Below, in pieces: positions 1 through 6,717 of a stretch of DNA of 16,398 nucleotides. Position numbers and translations under genes: made by a program. A model generated the notes under the pieces. It was not told the DNA's origin, did not search any database, and saw nothing but the letters and a program-made list of their open reading frames with translations. Source of the stretch: CAIOSQ01 sp044359885 (GTDB lineage Bacteria > Pseudomonadota > Alphaproteobacteria > CACIAM-22H2); NCBI GenBank assembly GCA_044359885.1, contig JBIKLI010000062.1, positions 1 through 16,398 on the forward strand, written 5' to 3'. Positions within the stretch are counted from its first letter, which is position 1, and every line of letters begins with the position of its first letter.

Positions 1-1340
1 CCCATCCCCTTCTCGCGGTTCGGGGTCGCCAGCAGGGCGCGCATGCTGTCTGAAACCTCGCCGGTGTTGCTGCCCCACCCGAACAGCATGACGCTGTACG
101 CGAAGTTGGGCGCGCTGGCCTGGGTGGCGTAGGTGGCCCAGGGCAACGTCACGACCTTGGTGTCGATCCCGATCCGGGTCAGCATCGGCCCGATCGCCTG
201 CAGCACCCGCTCGTCGTTCGGGTAACGGTCGTTGGGGCCGTGCAGGGTCATCGCGAAACCGTTGGGATAGCCGGCCGCGGCGAGCAGCGCGCGCGCGCCG
301 TCGGCATCGAGGGCGTCGGGCTTCAGCCGCGGCGACGCGCCGAAGGAACCCTCGGGCAGCAGGCCGCCGGCGACGATGGCGTCGCCCTCGAACACGCGGT
401 CGACGATGCCGGCGCGGTTGATCGACTTGCTGACCGCCTGGCGCACGCGCACGTCCCGGAACGGGTTGTTGGGCAGCAGTGCACCGGCCTTGTCGGTGGC
501 GAAGGGCGTCTGGTCGCGGGCCTGGTCGAAGGCCAGGTAGATGACGCGGTTCGACGTCGTCCGGTGCAGCGTCACCTGCGGGTTCGACCGCAGGCGCGGC
601 AGGTCGGCGCTGGGCACCGCCTCGATCATCTGCACGTCGCCGGCCAGCAGCGCCGCCGTGCGGGCGGAATTGTTGGAAATCAGCTTCAGCGTCACCCGGT
701 TCCAGGCCGGCCGGTCGCCCCAGTACGCGTCGTTGCGGGCGAGCACGACGCGATCGTTGGGTACGAATTCGACGAAGCGGAAGGGCCCGGTCCCGATGGC
801 CGCACGGCCGGCGTTGAAATCGGCGGTCGGGGCCTCGACCGCCTTGCGGCTGACGATGTTGACGGCCGACAGCATGGTCGGCAGCAGCGGGGCCGGAGCC
901 GACGTCCTGAGGCGCAGGGTGAAGGGATCGACGATCGTGGATTCGACGATCGGCCGCACGAAGCCGGCGTAGGACGACGGGGAATTCGGGACCCACGGCA
1001 CGCGCCGGTAGCTGGCGACCACGTCGTTGGCGTCGAAGTCGCTGCCGTCGTGGAACTTGACGCCGCGACGCAGCGTGAATTCCCAGGTCAGGTCGTCGAT
1101 CGTCCGCCACGACGTCGCGAGCCCCGGGATCAGGCGCTGCTGCTCGTCCTGGTGGACGAGCCGGTCGAAGATATGCGCGCCCACGTTGGCGTTCGGGGCC
1201 AGCGCATGGAAATGCGGATCGATCGAGGTGATCGCGCCCTGGACGGCGATGGTCAGATCCTGCGCCCGGGCATCGGAAATCGGGGCGAACGCGGTCAGGG
1301 ATGCGAGCGCCAGCACGGCGCGCAATGCACGCTTGAGCAT
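1..1340 (-). CDS. ABC transporter substrate-binding protein, family 5 (peptide/nickel type), C-terminus off window
   Basis: Periplasmic binding component of an ABC importer of the SBP_bac_5 family (DppA/OppA/NikA-like), which delivers peptides or other small solutes to an inner-membrane permease. The frame is open from ATG at 1340 to the left edge, giving 446 residues of a family that usually has about 500-540. Residues 1-26 form a signal peptide (basic MLKR, hydrophobic core, likely cleavage after ARA). Mature family traits include DLTIAVQGAITSIDPHFH near the N-terminus, the LTWEFTLRRGVKFHDG signature with FDANDV (about 85-105), GTGPFRF and later NPFRDVRVRQAVSKSINR. The start is supported by an AGGAGAGGA ribosome site about 7 bases upstream. 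It is transcribed away from the deacylase operon across a 261-base control region. The permease genes would lie beyond the left edge. The ligand cannot be told from sequence; family 5 proteins bind peptides, glutathione, opines, nickel or sugars. Confidence 0.93.
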   Translation of the reverse strand, partial: MLKRALRAVLALASLTAFAPISDARAQDLTIAVQGAITSIDPHFHALAPNANVGAHIFDRLVHQDEQQRLIPGLATSWRTIDDLTWEFTLRRGVKFHDGSDFDANDVVASYRRVPWVPNSPSSYAGFVRPIVESTIVDPFTLRLRTSAPAPLLPTMLSAVNIVSRKAVEAPTADFNAGRAAIGTGPFRFVEFVPNDRVVLARNDAYWGDRPAWNRVTLKLISNNSARTAALLAGDVQMIEAVPSADLPRLRSNPQVTLHRTTSNRVIYLAFDQARDQTPFATDKAGALLPNNPFRDVRVRQAVSKSINRAGIVDRVFEGDAIVAGGLLPEGSFGASPRLKPDALDADGARALLAAAGYPNGFAMTLHGPNDRYPNDERVLQAIGPMLTRIGIDTKVVTLPWATYATQASAPNFAYSVMLFGWGSNTGEVSDSMRALLATPNREKGM

Positions 1341-1448
1341 GTCGTGTCCTCTCCTGTTCCAGTCGGCTGCCATCGACGGGCAGCCGGTCGCTTGCGTGCT
1401 GCGTCATCGCACCTTGACCGGTCGATCGCAAGCCGTCCGTGCGGGGAC

Positions 1449-1466
1449 GGCGGCCTGTCGGCCGCC
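1449..1466. promoter_or_regulatory. Perfect inverted repeat next to the candidate -35 box
   Basis: GGCGGCC, a four-base TGTC loop, then GGCCGCC form a perfect 7-bp stem. The repeat ends one base before the candidate -35 box at 1467. It could be an operator for a dimeric regulator of the downstream operon, or a stem in a transcript crossing the region. Its run of G and C makes chance occurrence quite possible in this genome. Confidence 0.3.
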
Positions 1467-1494
1467 TTGCGCGGTGCCCCGCCCCGCCTATAGT
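1467..1494 (+). promoter_or_regulatory. Candidate sigma70-type promoter of the deacylase-AbrB-TAXI operon
   Basis: TTGCGC (1467-1472) and TATAGT (1489-1494) are separated by 16 bases. The -10 box matches TATAAT at five of six positions and stands out in a region almost free of A and T runs. It would place the transcript start near 1501 and leave a leader of about 100 bases before the deacylase start. Seen by motif only. Confidence 0.45.
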
Positions 1495-1503
1495 GCTGGG
1501 GAT

Positions 1504-1536
1504 GCCAGATCCCTGGCACCCACGCCGCGGCGGCGT
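1504..1536 (+). other. Two stem-loops in the leader of the deacylase operon
   Basis: GCCAG-ATCC-CTGGC (1504-1517) and ACGCC-GCGGC-GGCGT (1522-1536) are perfect 5-bp stems just downstream of the predicted transcript start. More GC-rich complementary stretches follow up to the ribosome site near 1585. I recognise no riboswitch family here. The leader may be structured, but GC-rich DNA yields such stems easily. Confidence 0.25.
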
Positions 1537-1601
1537 CCCGCCGCCATGAATGCCCGCCGGGTCATGCCTGCCCGGCCGCGCGGCGGAGATCGCCCTTGTC
1601 C

Positions 1602-2549
1602 ATGACCGACCCGCAGATCGAGTTGACGGCGCCTGACATCCGGTCCTTCCGGACCGGCAATGCCGGGGTGGACTACGTGCACCGGTTCGTCGCCCCGCAG
1701 CCAGGGCCGCATGTCCTTGTCACGGCCATCGTCCACGGCAACGAACTCTGCGGCGCCATCGCCCTCGACTGGCTGATGAGGTCGGATCTGCGGCCGCGCC
1801 GCGGGACTCTCACCCTCGCATTCTGCAACGTCGAGGCCTATGGCCGCTTCGATCCGGCCGAACCGACCCGCTCGCGGTTCGTCGACGAGGACTTCAACCG
1901 CGTCTGGGATCCGCGCACGCTGGACGGCGGGCGCGACAGCGCCGAATTGCGGCGCGCCCGGGCGCTGCGGCCGGTCGTCGACGCCGCCGACTTCCTGCTC
2001 GACATCCACTCGATGCAGAACCCGACAGCGCCGCTGATGCTGTGCGGCCCGCTGGAAAAGGGCCGCGCCTGGGCACGCCGGATCGGCTTTCCGCAGACGA
2101 TCGTCAGCGACGCCGGTCACGCCGCCGGCCTGCGCATGCGCGACTATGGCGGCTTCGGGGATCCGGACAGCGCGCGCAACGCGCTGCTGGTCGAATGCGG
2201 CCAGCATTGGGAGCGGGCCGCCGCCGAGGTCGCCCGGGAGACCATGCTGCGCGTCCTGAGAGACCTCGGCACGCTCGGCGGCGCCGATGTCGCGGTCCAT
2301 CTGCCCGCGGACCCGCCGCCGCCGGCACGCCTGATCGAAATCACGGCGGCGATCACGGTCGCCACCGACAGCTTCGCCTTCGCGGGCGACTTCGTCGGCA
2401 TGGAAATCGTGCCGCGGCGCGGCACGGTGATCGGCCACGACGGCGAGACCCCGGTCACGACGCCCTACGACGACTGCGTCCTGATCATGCCGTCGCGGCG
2501 CCTCGCGCGCGGACAGACCGCCGTGCGCCTGGGCCGCTTCGTCCACTGA
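1602..2549 (+). CDS. Succinylglutamate desuccinylase/aspartoacylase-family zinc deacylase (M14-like)
   Basis: A zinc-dependent hydrolase of the AstE/ASPA family, which cleaves amide bonds to free an acyl group from an amino acid or similar compound. Numbered from ATG 1602 (315 residues), the family residues are visible: HGNE with zinc ligands His45 and Glu48, the third ligand in DIHS (His136), the substrate-binding DEDFNR (95-100), and VECGQH with the likely catalytic Glu198. The C-terminal 90 residues fit the small beta domain of the family. An in-frame TTG at 1596 lies 7 bases from the GGAG at 1585-1588, while ATG 1602 is 13 bases away, so the true start could be either. The gene abuts the AbrB-type gene with no intervening base, so the two are surely co-transcribed and probably translationally coupled. 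The substrate is unknown; the gene is not in an arginine-succinyltransferase (ast) cluster, so I give no symbol. Confidence 0.9.
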   Translation: MTDPQIELTAPDIRSFRTGNAGVDYVHRFVAPQPGPHVLVTAIVHGNELCGAIALDWLMRSDLRPRRGTLTLAFCNVEAYGRFDPAEPTRSRFVDEDFNRVWDPRTLDGGRDSAELRRARALRPVVDAADFLLDIHSMQNPTAPLMLCGPLEKGRAWARRIGFPQTIVSDAGHAAGLRMRDYGGFGDPDSARNALLVECGQHWERAAAEVARETMLRVLRDLGTLGGADVAVHLPADPPPPARLIEITAAITVATDSFAFAGDFVGMEIVPRRGTVIGHDGETPVTTPYDDCVLIMPSRRLARGQTAVRLGRFVH

Positions 2550-3617
2550 ATGCTCCAGGGACCCCAAGGCCTGATCGCGACGATGGTGCCGGTCGCGACG
2601 GCGCTGGCCGCGGGCACCCTCGGCGGCGCCGCGTTCGCCTGGGCCGGCCTGCCCCTGCCATGGATGCTGGGCTCGATGACCGCGGCGACGGTCTGCGCGC
2701 TTGGCGGCATGCGGATCGCGATGCCGCGGCGCCTGCGCACCGGCTTCATCACGGTTCTCGGCGTCATGCTGGGCGCGAGTTTCACCCCCGAGTCGATGGC
2801 GCGTTTCGCGGACTGGGCGGTCACCATCGCGGCGCTGTTCGTGTTCGCCGTCGCCGCCGGCGCCGCCGGCTGGACCTATTTCCGGCGCTGCGCCGGATTC
2901 GATCCGGTCACCGCCTTCTTCGCCGCGATGCCCGGCGGCCTGAACGAGATGGTGCTGATGGGCGACCGGTTCGGGGGCGACGAGCGGCGCATCGCGCTCG
3001 TCCACGCGACCCGCGTGTTCATCACCGTGTTCAGCATCCCGATCTGGCTGCGGCTGCATGACGGGTTCGCGAGCGCCGGCGCGGGCGCGGGGGCGGCCTA
3101 TGTCGCCATGTCCGGGATCTCCGTCGCCGACTACCTGCTCCTGGGGGGCTGCGCGTTCGGCGGCTGGGCCATCGCCGCCCGCCTCGGGCTCCCCGCGGGC
3201 GCGGTCGTCGGACCGATGCTGCTGTCGGCGGCCGTGCATCTGGCGGGCCTCAGCCAATCCGCGCCGCCGACGCTGCTGGTCTCGGCCGCCCAGGTGGTGG
3301 TCGGCGCGACGCTGGGCACCAGTTTCGCGGGTTTCCCCCTGGCGCTGATCGCGCGCACGATCCTTCATGGCGCGGTCGCCGGCGGTATCATGGTCGCGCT
3401 CGCGATCCTCGCCAGCGGCCTGCTGGCAGGGCCGCTCGGCATCCCCGCCGTCACGCTCCTGCTGGGCTTCGCCCCGGGCGGACTGGCCGAAATGAGCCTC
3501 GTCGCGATCGCGCTCGGCGTCGACGCGGTCTTCGTCGCCACGCACCACATCGCGCGCATCCTGATGGTCGTGGTGGTCGCGCCGCCGGTCTACCGCGCCC
3601 TGCGCGCGCGGTCCTGA
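2550..3617 (+). CDS. AbrB-family (PF05145) polytopic membrane protein, putative transporter
   Basis: A 355-residue integral membrane protein of the AbrB family found beside transport genes. It is often mislabelled as an ammonia monooxygenase or a transcriptional regulator, but nothing in it resembles the Bacillus DNA-binding AbrB. Two homologous halves are plain: LPLPWMLGSM (34-43) matches LPAGAVVGPMLLSA (214-227), and MPGGLNEM (127-134) matches APGGLAEM (308-315), each followed by a similar hydrophobic stretch ending in SIP or VAP. I estimate eight to ten membrane segments. The ATG at 2550 directly follows the deacylase stop, and no separate ribosome site is evident, which suggests translational coupling. 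The TAXI gene begins 5 bases after its stop. The known family role is weak; E. coli AbrB has no settled substrate. Position between a deacylase and a solute-binding protein favours a role in import or export. Confidence 0.88.
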   Translation: MLQGPQGLIATMVPVATALAAGTLGGAAFAWAGLPLPWMLGSMTAATVCALGGMRIAMPRRLRTGFITVLGVMLGASFTPESMARFADWAVTIAALFVFAVAAGAAGWTYFRRCAGFDPVTAFFAAMPGGLNEMVLMGDRFGGDERRIALVHATRVFITVFSIPIWLRLHDGFASAGAGAGAAYVAMSGISVADYLLLGGCAFGGWAIAARLGLPAGAVVGPMLLSAAVHLAGLSQSAPPTLLVSAAQVVVGATLGTSFAGFPLALIARTILHGAVAGGIMVALAILASGLLAGPLGIPAVTLLLGFAPGGLAEMSLVAIALGVDAVFVATHHIARILMVVVVAPPVYRALRARS

Positions 3618-3622
3618 CCGCC

Positions 3623-4921
3623 ATGCCGCGCTTGGCCTCCTCCCCGTCCGGCCGCCGCGGCACCCGGATCGCCGCGGCAGTCCTGCTGCTGGTGGCGATC
3701 GCGCTCGCGACGCGATGGCTCGAGCCGCTGCCGCCCCGCCAGGTGGTGCTCGCCGCCGGTCCGGAAGGCGGCTACTACCATGCGGTCGCGCAGCGCTATC
3801 GCGAACGCCTCGCGCGCGACGGCATCGCCGTCGCCGTGCGCGCCACGCGCGGCGCGGTCGAAAACCTGGATCTGCTGCGGTCCGATCCGCCCGGCGCCGA
3901 TTTCGCTTTCGTGCAGGGCGGCATCGGGACCGCGACGGATACCGCAGGATCCGAGGCGCTCGGCAGCGTCTTCCACGAACCGGTCTTCGTCCTGGCGCGC
4001 CGCTCGCTGGGCGCCGCACGCCTCGCCGACCTCGCCGGCCGGCGGATCGCGATCGGACCGCCGGGCAGCGGCACCCGCGCGCTGGCGCTGGCGCTTCTCG
4101 ACTTCAACGGTCTCGCGCTGCGGCCCGAGGAGACGCTGCCGCTCGGCGGCCAGGAGGCCCGGGACGCGCTGCGTGCCGGACAGGTCGATGCCGCGATCTT
4201 CGTGATCGCGCATCCGCTGCCGAGCCTCGGCGAACTTCTGCACGATCCGGCCCTGGAACTGCTCGGCTTCGAGCGCGCCGAGGCCTATCGGATGCGCTTT
4301 CCCTATCTCGCGCCGGTGCGGCTGCCGGCGGGCTCGATCGATCTGCCGCGCGACGTGCCGGCGCAGGACGTCCAGCTGGTCGCGCCGGTCGCCGCGCTGG
4401 TGGTGCGCGAGGATCTGCACTCGGCGCTCAAGAACCTGCTGGCGCGCGCCGCGCGCGAGATCCATGGCGACGCGCAGCTCTTCGCCCCGGCCGGCCATTT
4501 CCCGTCGGCCGCCAATCTCGACTACCCGCTGAACGCCTATGCGCGGCGGCTGATCGAGGCGGGGCCGTCGGTCTTCGCCCTCTATCTGCCCTTCTGGGTC
4601 GCGGTGTGGGGCGAACGGCTGCTGATCTTCCTGCTGCCCGTGCTTGGCCTCGTCCTGCCGATGTGGAAGATCGGACCGTCGCTCTACCGCTGGCGCATCG
4701 AGCGCCGCATCTATCGCTGGTACCGCGACCTGGGCCAGATCGAGGCCGAGGCCGGTGCCGCCCAGGCTTCGGCCGACACGGTGCGACGGGTCTGCGCGCG
4801 GCTGGACAAGCTGCAGGACAGCGTCGCCGCCCTGCGCGTGCCGCTCGCCTATGCCGGCCAGCTCTACCAGCTGCGCGCGCATATCCAGCTGGTTCGCGAC
4901 CGCATCGGCGCCGGCGCCTGA
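3623..4921 (+). CDS. TAXI-family TRAP transporter solute-binding protein with C-terminal membrane anchor
   Basis: A 432-residue member of the TAXI (TRAP-associated extracytoplasmic immunogenic) binding proteins. Residues 15-33 are a hydrophobic signal or anchor. The binding domain follows, with the family start VVLAAGPEGGYYHAVA (41-56), TRGAVENLDLL (75-85), ADFAFVQGG (92-100), and RIAIGPPGSGTRALA (141-155). A second membrane segment lies at about 317-347. The remaining 85 or so residues are rich in Arg, Glu and Gln and probably form cytoplasmic helices or a short coiled coil. Most TAXI proteins lack this tail, though a membrane-tailed subgroup exists. No TRAP permease gene (DctQ or DctM type) lies in the window, so the partner is missing or is the adjacent AbrB-type protein. 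The gene starts 5 bases after the preceding stop and converges on the acyl-CoA ligase with a 6-base gap. The ligand is unknown; characterised TAXI proteins include glutamate and alpha-ketoglutarate binders. Confidence 0.9.
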   Translation: MPRLASSPSGRRGTRIAAAVLLLVAIALATRWLEPLPPRQVVLAAGPEGGYYHAVAQRYRERLARDGIAVAVRATRGAVENLDLLRSDPPGADFAFVQGGIGTATDTAGSEALGSVFHEPVFVLARRSLGAARLADLAGRRIAIGPPGSGTRALALALLDFNGLALRPEETLPLGGQEARDALRAGQVDAAIFVIAHPLPSLGELLHDPALELLGFERAEAYRMRFPYLAPVRLPAGSIDLPRDVPAQDVQLVAPVAALVVREDLHSALKNLLARAAREIHGDAQLFAPAGHFPSAANLDYPLNAYARRLIEAGPSVFALYLPFWVAVWGERLLIFLLPVLGLVLPMWKIGPSLYRWRIERRIYRWYRDLGQIEAEAGAAQASADTVRRVCARLDKLQDSVAALRVPLAYAGQLYQLRAHIQLVRDRIGAGA

Positions 4922-4927
4922 CGCCTT

Positions 4928-6460
4928 TCAGCCGCCGGCGGCGCGCGCGCGCAGCTCGGTCTTCAGGACCTTGCCGTAGTTGTTCTTCGGCAGGGCGTCG
5001 ACGAAGCGATATTCCTTGGGCCGCTTGAACCGCGCGATGTTGTCGAGGCACAGGCGATCGAGCGCGGCGGCTTCGACCGCGCCGGGCGCGCGCGGCACGA
5101 CGAAGGCGAGCACGCTCTCGCCCCAGTCCGCGTCGGGAACCCCGATCACGGCGCATTCCGCGACGCCGGCATGGCGCAGCAGGATCTCCTCGACCTCGCG
5201 CGGATAGATGTTGGCGCCGCCAGAGATGATCAGGTCCTTGGAGCGGTCGCGCAGCGTCAGCAGCCCGCGGGCGTCGAGCTCGCCGACATCCCCCGTGTGC
5301 AGCCAGCCGCCGCGCAGCGCCGCCGCGCTCGCGTCGGGATTGCGCCAGTAGCCCGCCATGACGCTGTCGCCGCGGACCAGGATCTCGCCCGGCACGCCGG
5401 CCGGCAGCGGCCGGTCGCCGGAATCGGCGATGCGCACCTGGACGACGCTCTGCGGCCAGCCGGCGGACGCCATCCCGGCGGCGTCCCCGTCGCGATGGAA
5501 CGCCTCCAGCATCGCCCGGCTCATGCCGGTGATCGTCATCGGCGACTCGCCCTGGCCATAGAGCTGCGCGAACCGGTAGCCGAATCGCGCCAGCGCGGTC
5601 TCGATGTCGGCCACGTACATCGGCGCCCCGCCCCAGACCACGACGCGCAGATTGTCGAGCGCGGCGCTTGCGGCGCCCGGATGGTCGACCAGACGCTTGA
5701 CCATCGTCGGCGCCGCGAACATCGACACATGCGGCCAGCGGCGGAACAGCGCGAGCAGTTCGGCAGGATCGAAATGGCCGGACGCAGGGATCACCTGGCA
5801 GCTGCCCTGGGCCAGGGCGGGCAACATGTAGAGCCCCGAACCATGGCTGAGCGGCGCGGCATGGATCTGGCTGCCGCCGGGCTGCGGCGGGTCGATGTCG
5901 ATGAAGTAGCTGGTCGTCATCGCCAGGAGGTTGCGGTGGCTCAGCATCGCCCCCTTCGGCCGTCCCGTGGTGCCGGACGTATAGAACAGCCATGCGAGCG
6001 CGGCCGCGTCGGTGTCGGCCATTGCCCGCGGCTCCCACGCCGCCAGGCTGGCATGATCCGACGATCCGGCGACGATCACGGCGGGAGCCGGCCCGTCGGC
6101 CAGCCGCACCGCCTCCGCCAGCGCGCCCGCCGTGTCCGGCGTCGCGAAGGCCAGCCGCGCCCCCGAATGGTCGAGGACATAGGCGATCTCGCGCGGATGC
6201 AGCCGGGCGTTGACGGGGACCGCGGCAAGCCCGGCCCACCAGCACCCGAGTAGAAGTTCGACATAGGCGGGCACGTTCGACATCAGCAGCGCGACGCGAT
6301 CGCCGGGCGCCAGGCCGAACCGGTCGCGCAGGGCGCCCGCCAGGCGCGCGACGCGATCGCGCAGCCCGGCATGGTCGAGGATCACCTCCTCGCCCAGCGC
6401 CAGCGCCGGCGCCGTCGGCCGCAGCGCGGCCATGCGATCGAGATGATGGGCGATGTTCAT
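4928..6460 (-). CDS. AMP-dependent acyl-CoA synthetase/ligase
   Basis: A 510-residue enzyme of the ANL superfamily. It activates a carboxylic acid with ATP to an acyl-adenylate and transfers it to CoA. The core motifs are present in order: the phosphate-binding loop FYTSGTTGRPKGAMLSHRN (159-177), APLSHGSGLY (202-211), LRVVVWGGAPM (271-281), the YGQGESPMTITGM motif (301-313), the hinge-side TGDVGELDARGLLTLRDRSKDLI (389-411), SGGANIYPREVEE (413-425), and catalytic Lys497 in KNNYGK. Length is normal for the family. I chose ATG 6460 because MNIAHHLDRMA is a typical family start and GAGGAT lies 8 bases upstream. The frame stays open further upstream, but that part reads as a shadow of hrpB. Acid specificity cannot be read from sequence; medium- or long-chain fatty, aromatic or malonyl-type acids all remain possible. 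It converges on the TAXI gene and may serve the same pathway. Confidence 0.93.
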   Translation of the reverse strand: MNIAHHLDRMAALRPTAPALALGEEVILDHAGLRDRVARLAGALRDRFGLAPGDRVALLMSNVPAYVELLLGCWWAGLAAVPVNARLHPREIAYVLDHSGARLAFATPDTAGALAEAVRLADGPAPAVIVAGSSDHASLAAWEPRAMADTDAAALAWLFYTSGTTGRPKGAMLSHRNLLAMTTSYFIDIDPPQPGGSQIHAAPLSHGSGLYMLPALAQGSCQVIPASGHFDPAELLALFRRWPHVSMFAAPTMVKRLVDHPGAASAALDNLRVVVWGGAPMYVADIETALARFGYRFAQLYGQGESPMTITGMSRAMLEAFHRDGDAAGMASAGWPQSVVQVRIADSGDRPLPAGVPGEILVRGDSVMAGYWRNPDASAAALRGGWLHTGDVGELDARGLLTLRDRSKDLIISGGANIYPREVEEILLRHAGVAECAVIGVPDADWGESVLAFVVPRAPGAVEAAALDRLCLDNIARFKRPKEYRFVDALPKNNYGKVLKTELRARAAGG

Positions 6461-6491
6461 GGCGGCATCCTCGATCCGTGTGCGGCCCGTT

Positions 6492-6623
6492 TCACCCTGC
6501 GATCCGCTCCAGCAGTCCGACGCGGCGGCTGATCCAGACCAGAAGCGACACCGCCGCGTAGGCGGCGAGGCCGAACGCCGCGGCGACGGCGAAAACCCGG
6601 ACATGGCCGAACAGGACGCGCAT
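6492..6623 (-). CDS. Possible small single-pass membrane protein
   Basis: A 43-residue frame beginning MRVLFGHVRV and ending RVGLLERIAG. It contains one clear hydrophobic segment (about residues 9-31) followed by basic residues, so the N-terminus would face out by the positive-inside rule. It ends 31 bases before the acyl-CoA ligase start on the same strand and would be in the same transcript. The start codon has no obvious ribosome site and lies within an inverted repeat (CGCGCAT 6617-6623 with ATGCGCG 6633-6639). The frame continues upstream without a stop, opposite hrpB, where the residues look like antisense translation, so an upstream start is unlikely. I do not recognise the protein. 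It may be a genuine small protein or a chance frame; even odds. Confidence 0.4.
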   Translation of the reverse strand: MRVLFGHVRVFAVAAAFGLAAYAAVSLLVWISRRVGLLERIAG

Positions 6624-6717
6624 CGCGCGACAATGCGCGGTGCGCGCGCGTCGCGCAACCGGCGCGCCGCGGCCGCATTTGACATCGGCGCGCGCCCGCG
6701 TCCAAAAACCGCCGGGC

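Noticed and set aside
240..1493. A 417-residue plus-strand frame at the left end
   Set aside because: It is antisense to the family 5 binding protein, whose minus-strand frame has a signal peptide, a ribosome site and family signatures.
1488..4019. An 843-residue open frame on the minus strand opposite the deacylase, AbrB and TAXI genes
   Set aside because: It is a GC-rich antisense shadow, full of Arg, Gly, Asp and His with no fold or family pattern, while the plus-strand frames show clear families and motifs.
6640..6717. A 26-residue upstream extension of HrpB
   Set aside because: The extension is Arg/Ala-rich and unlike HrpB N-termini, and the family start fits ATG 6718.
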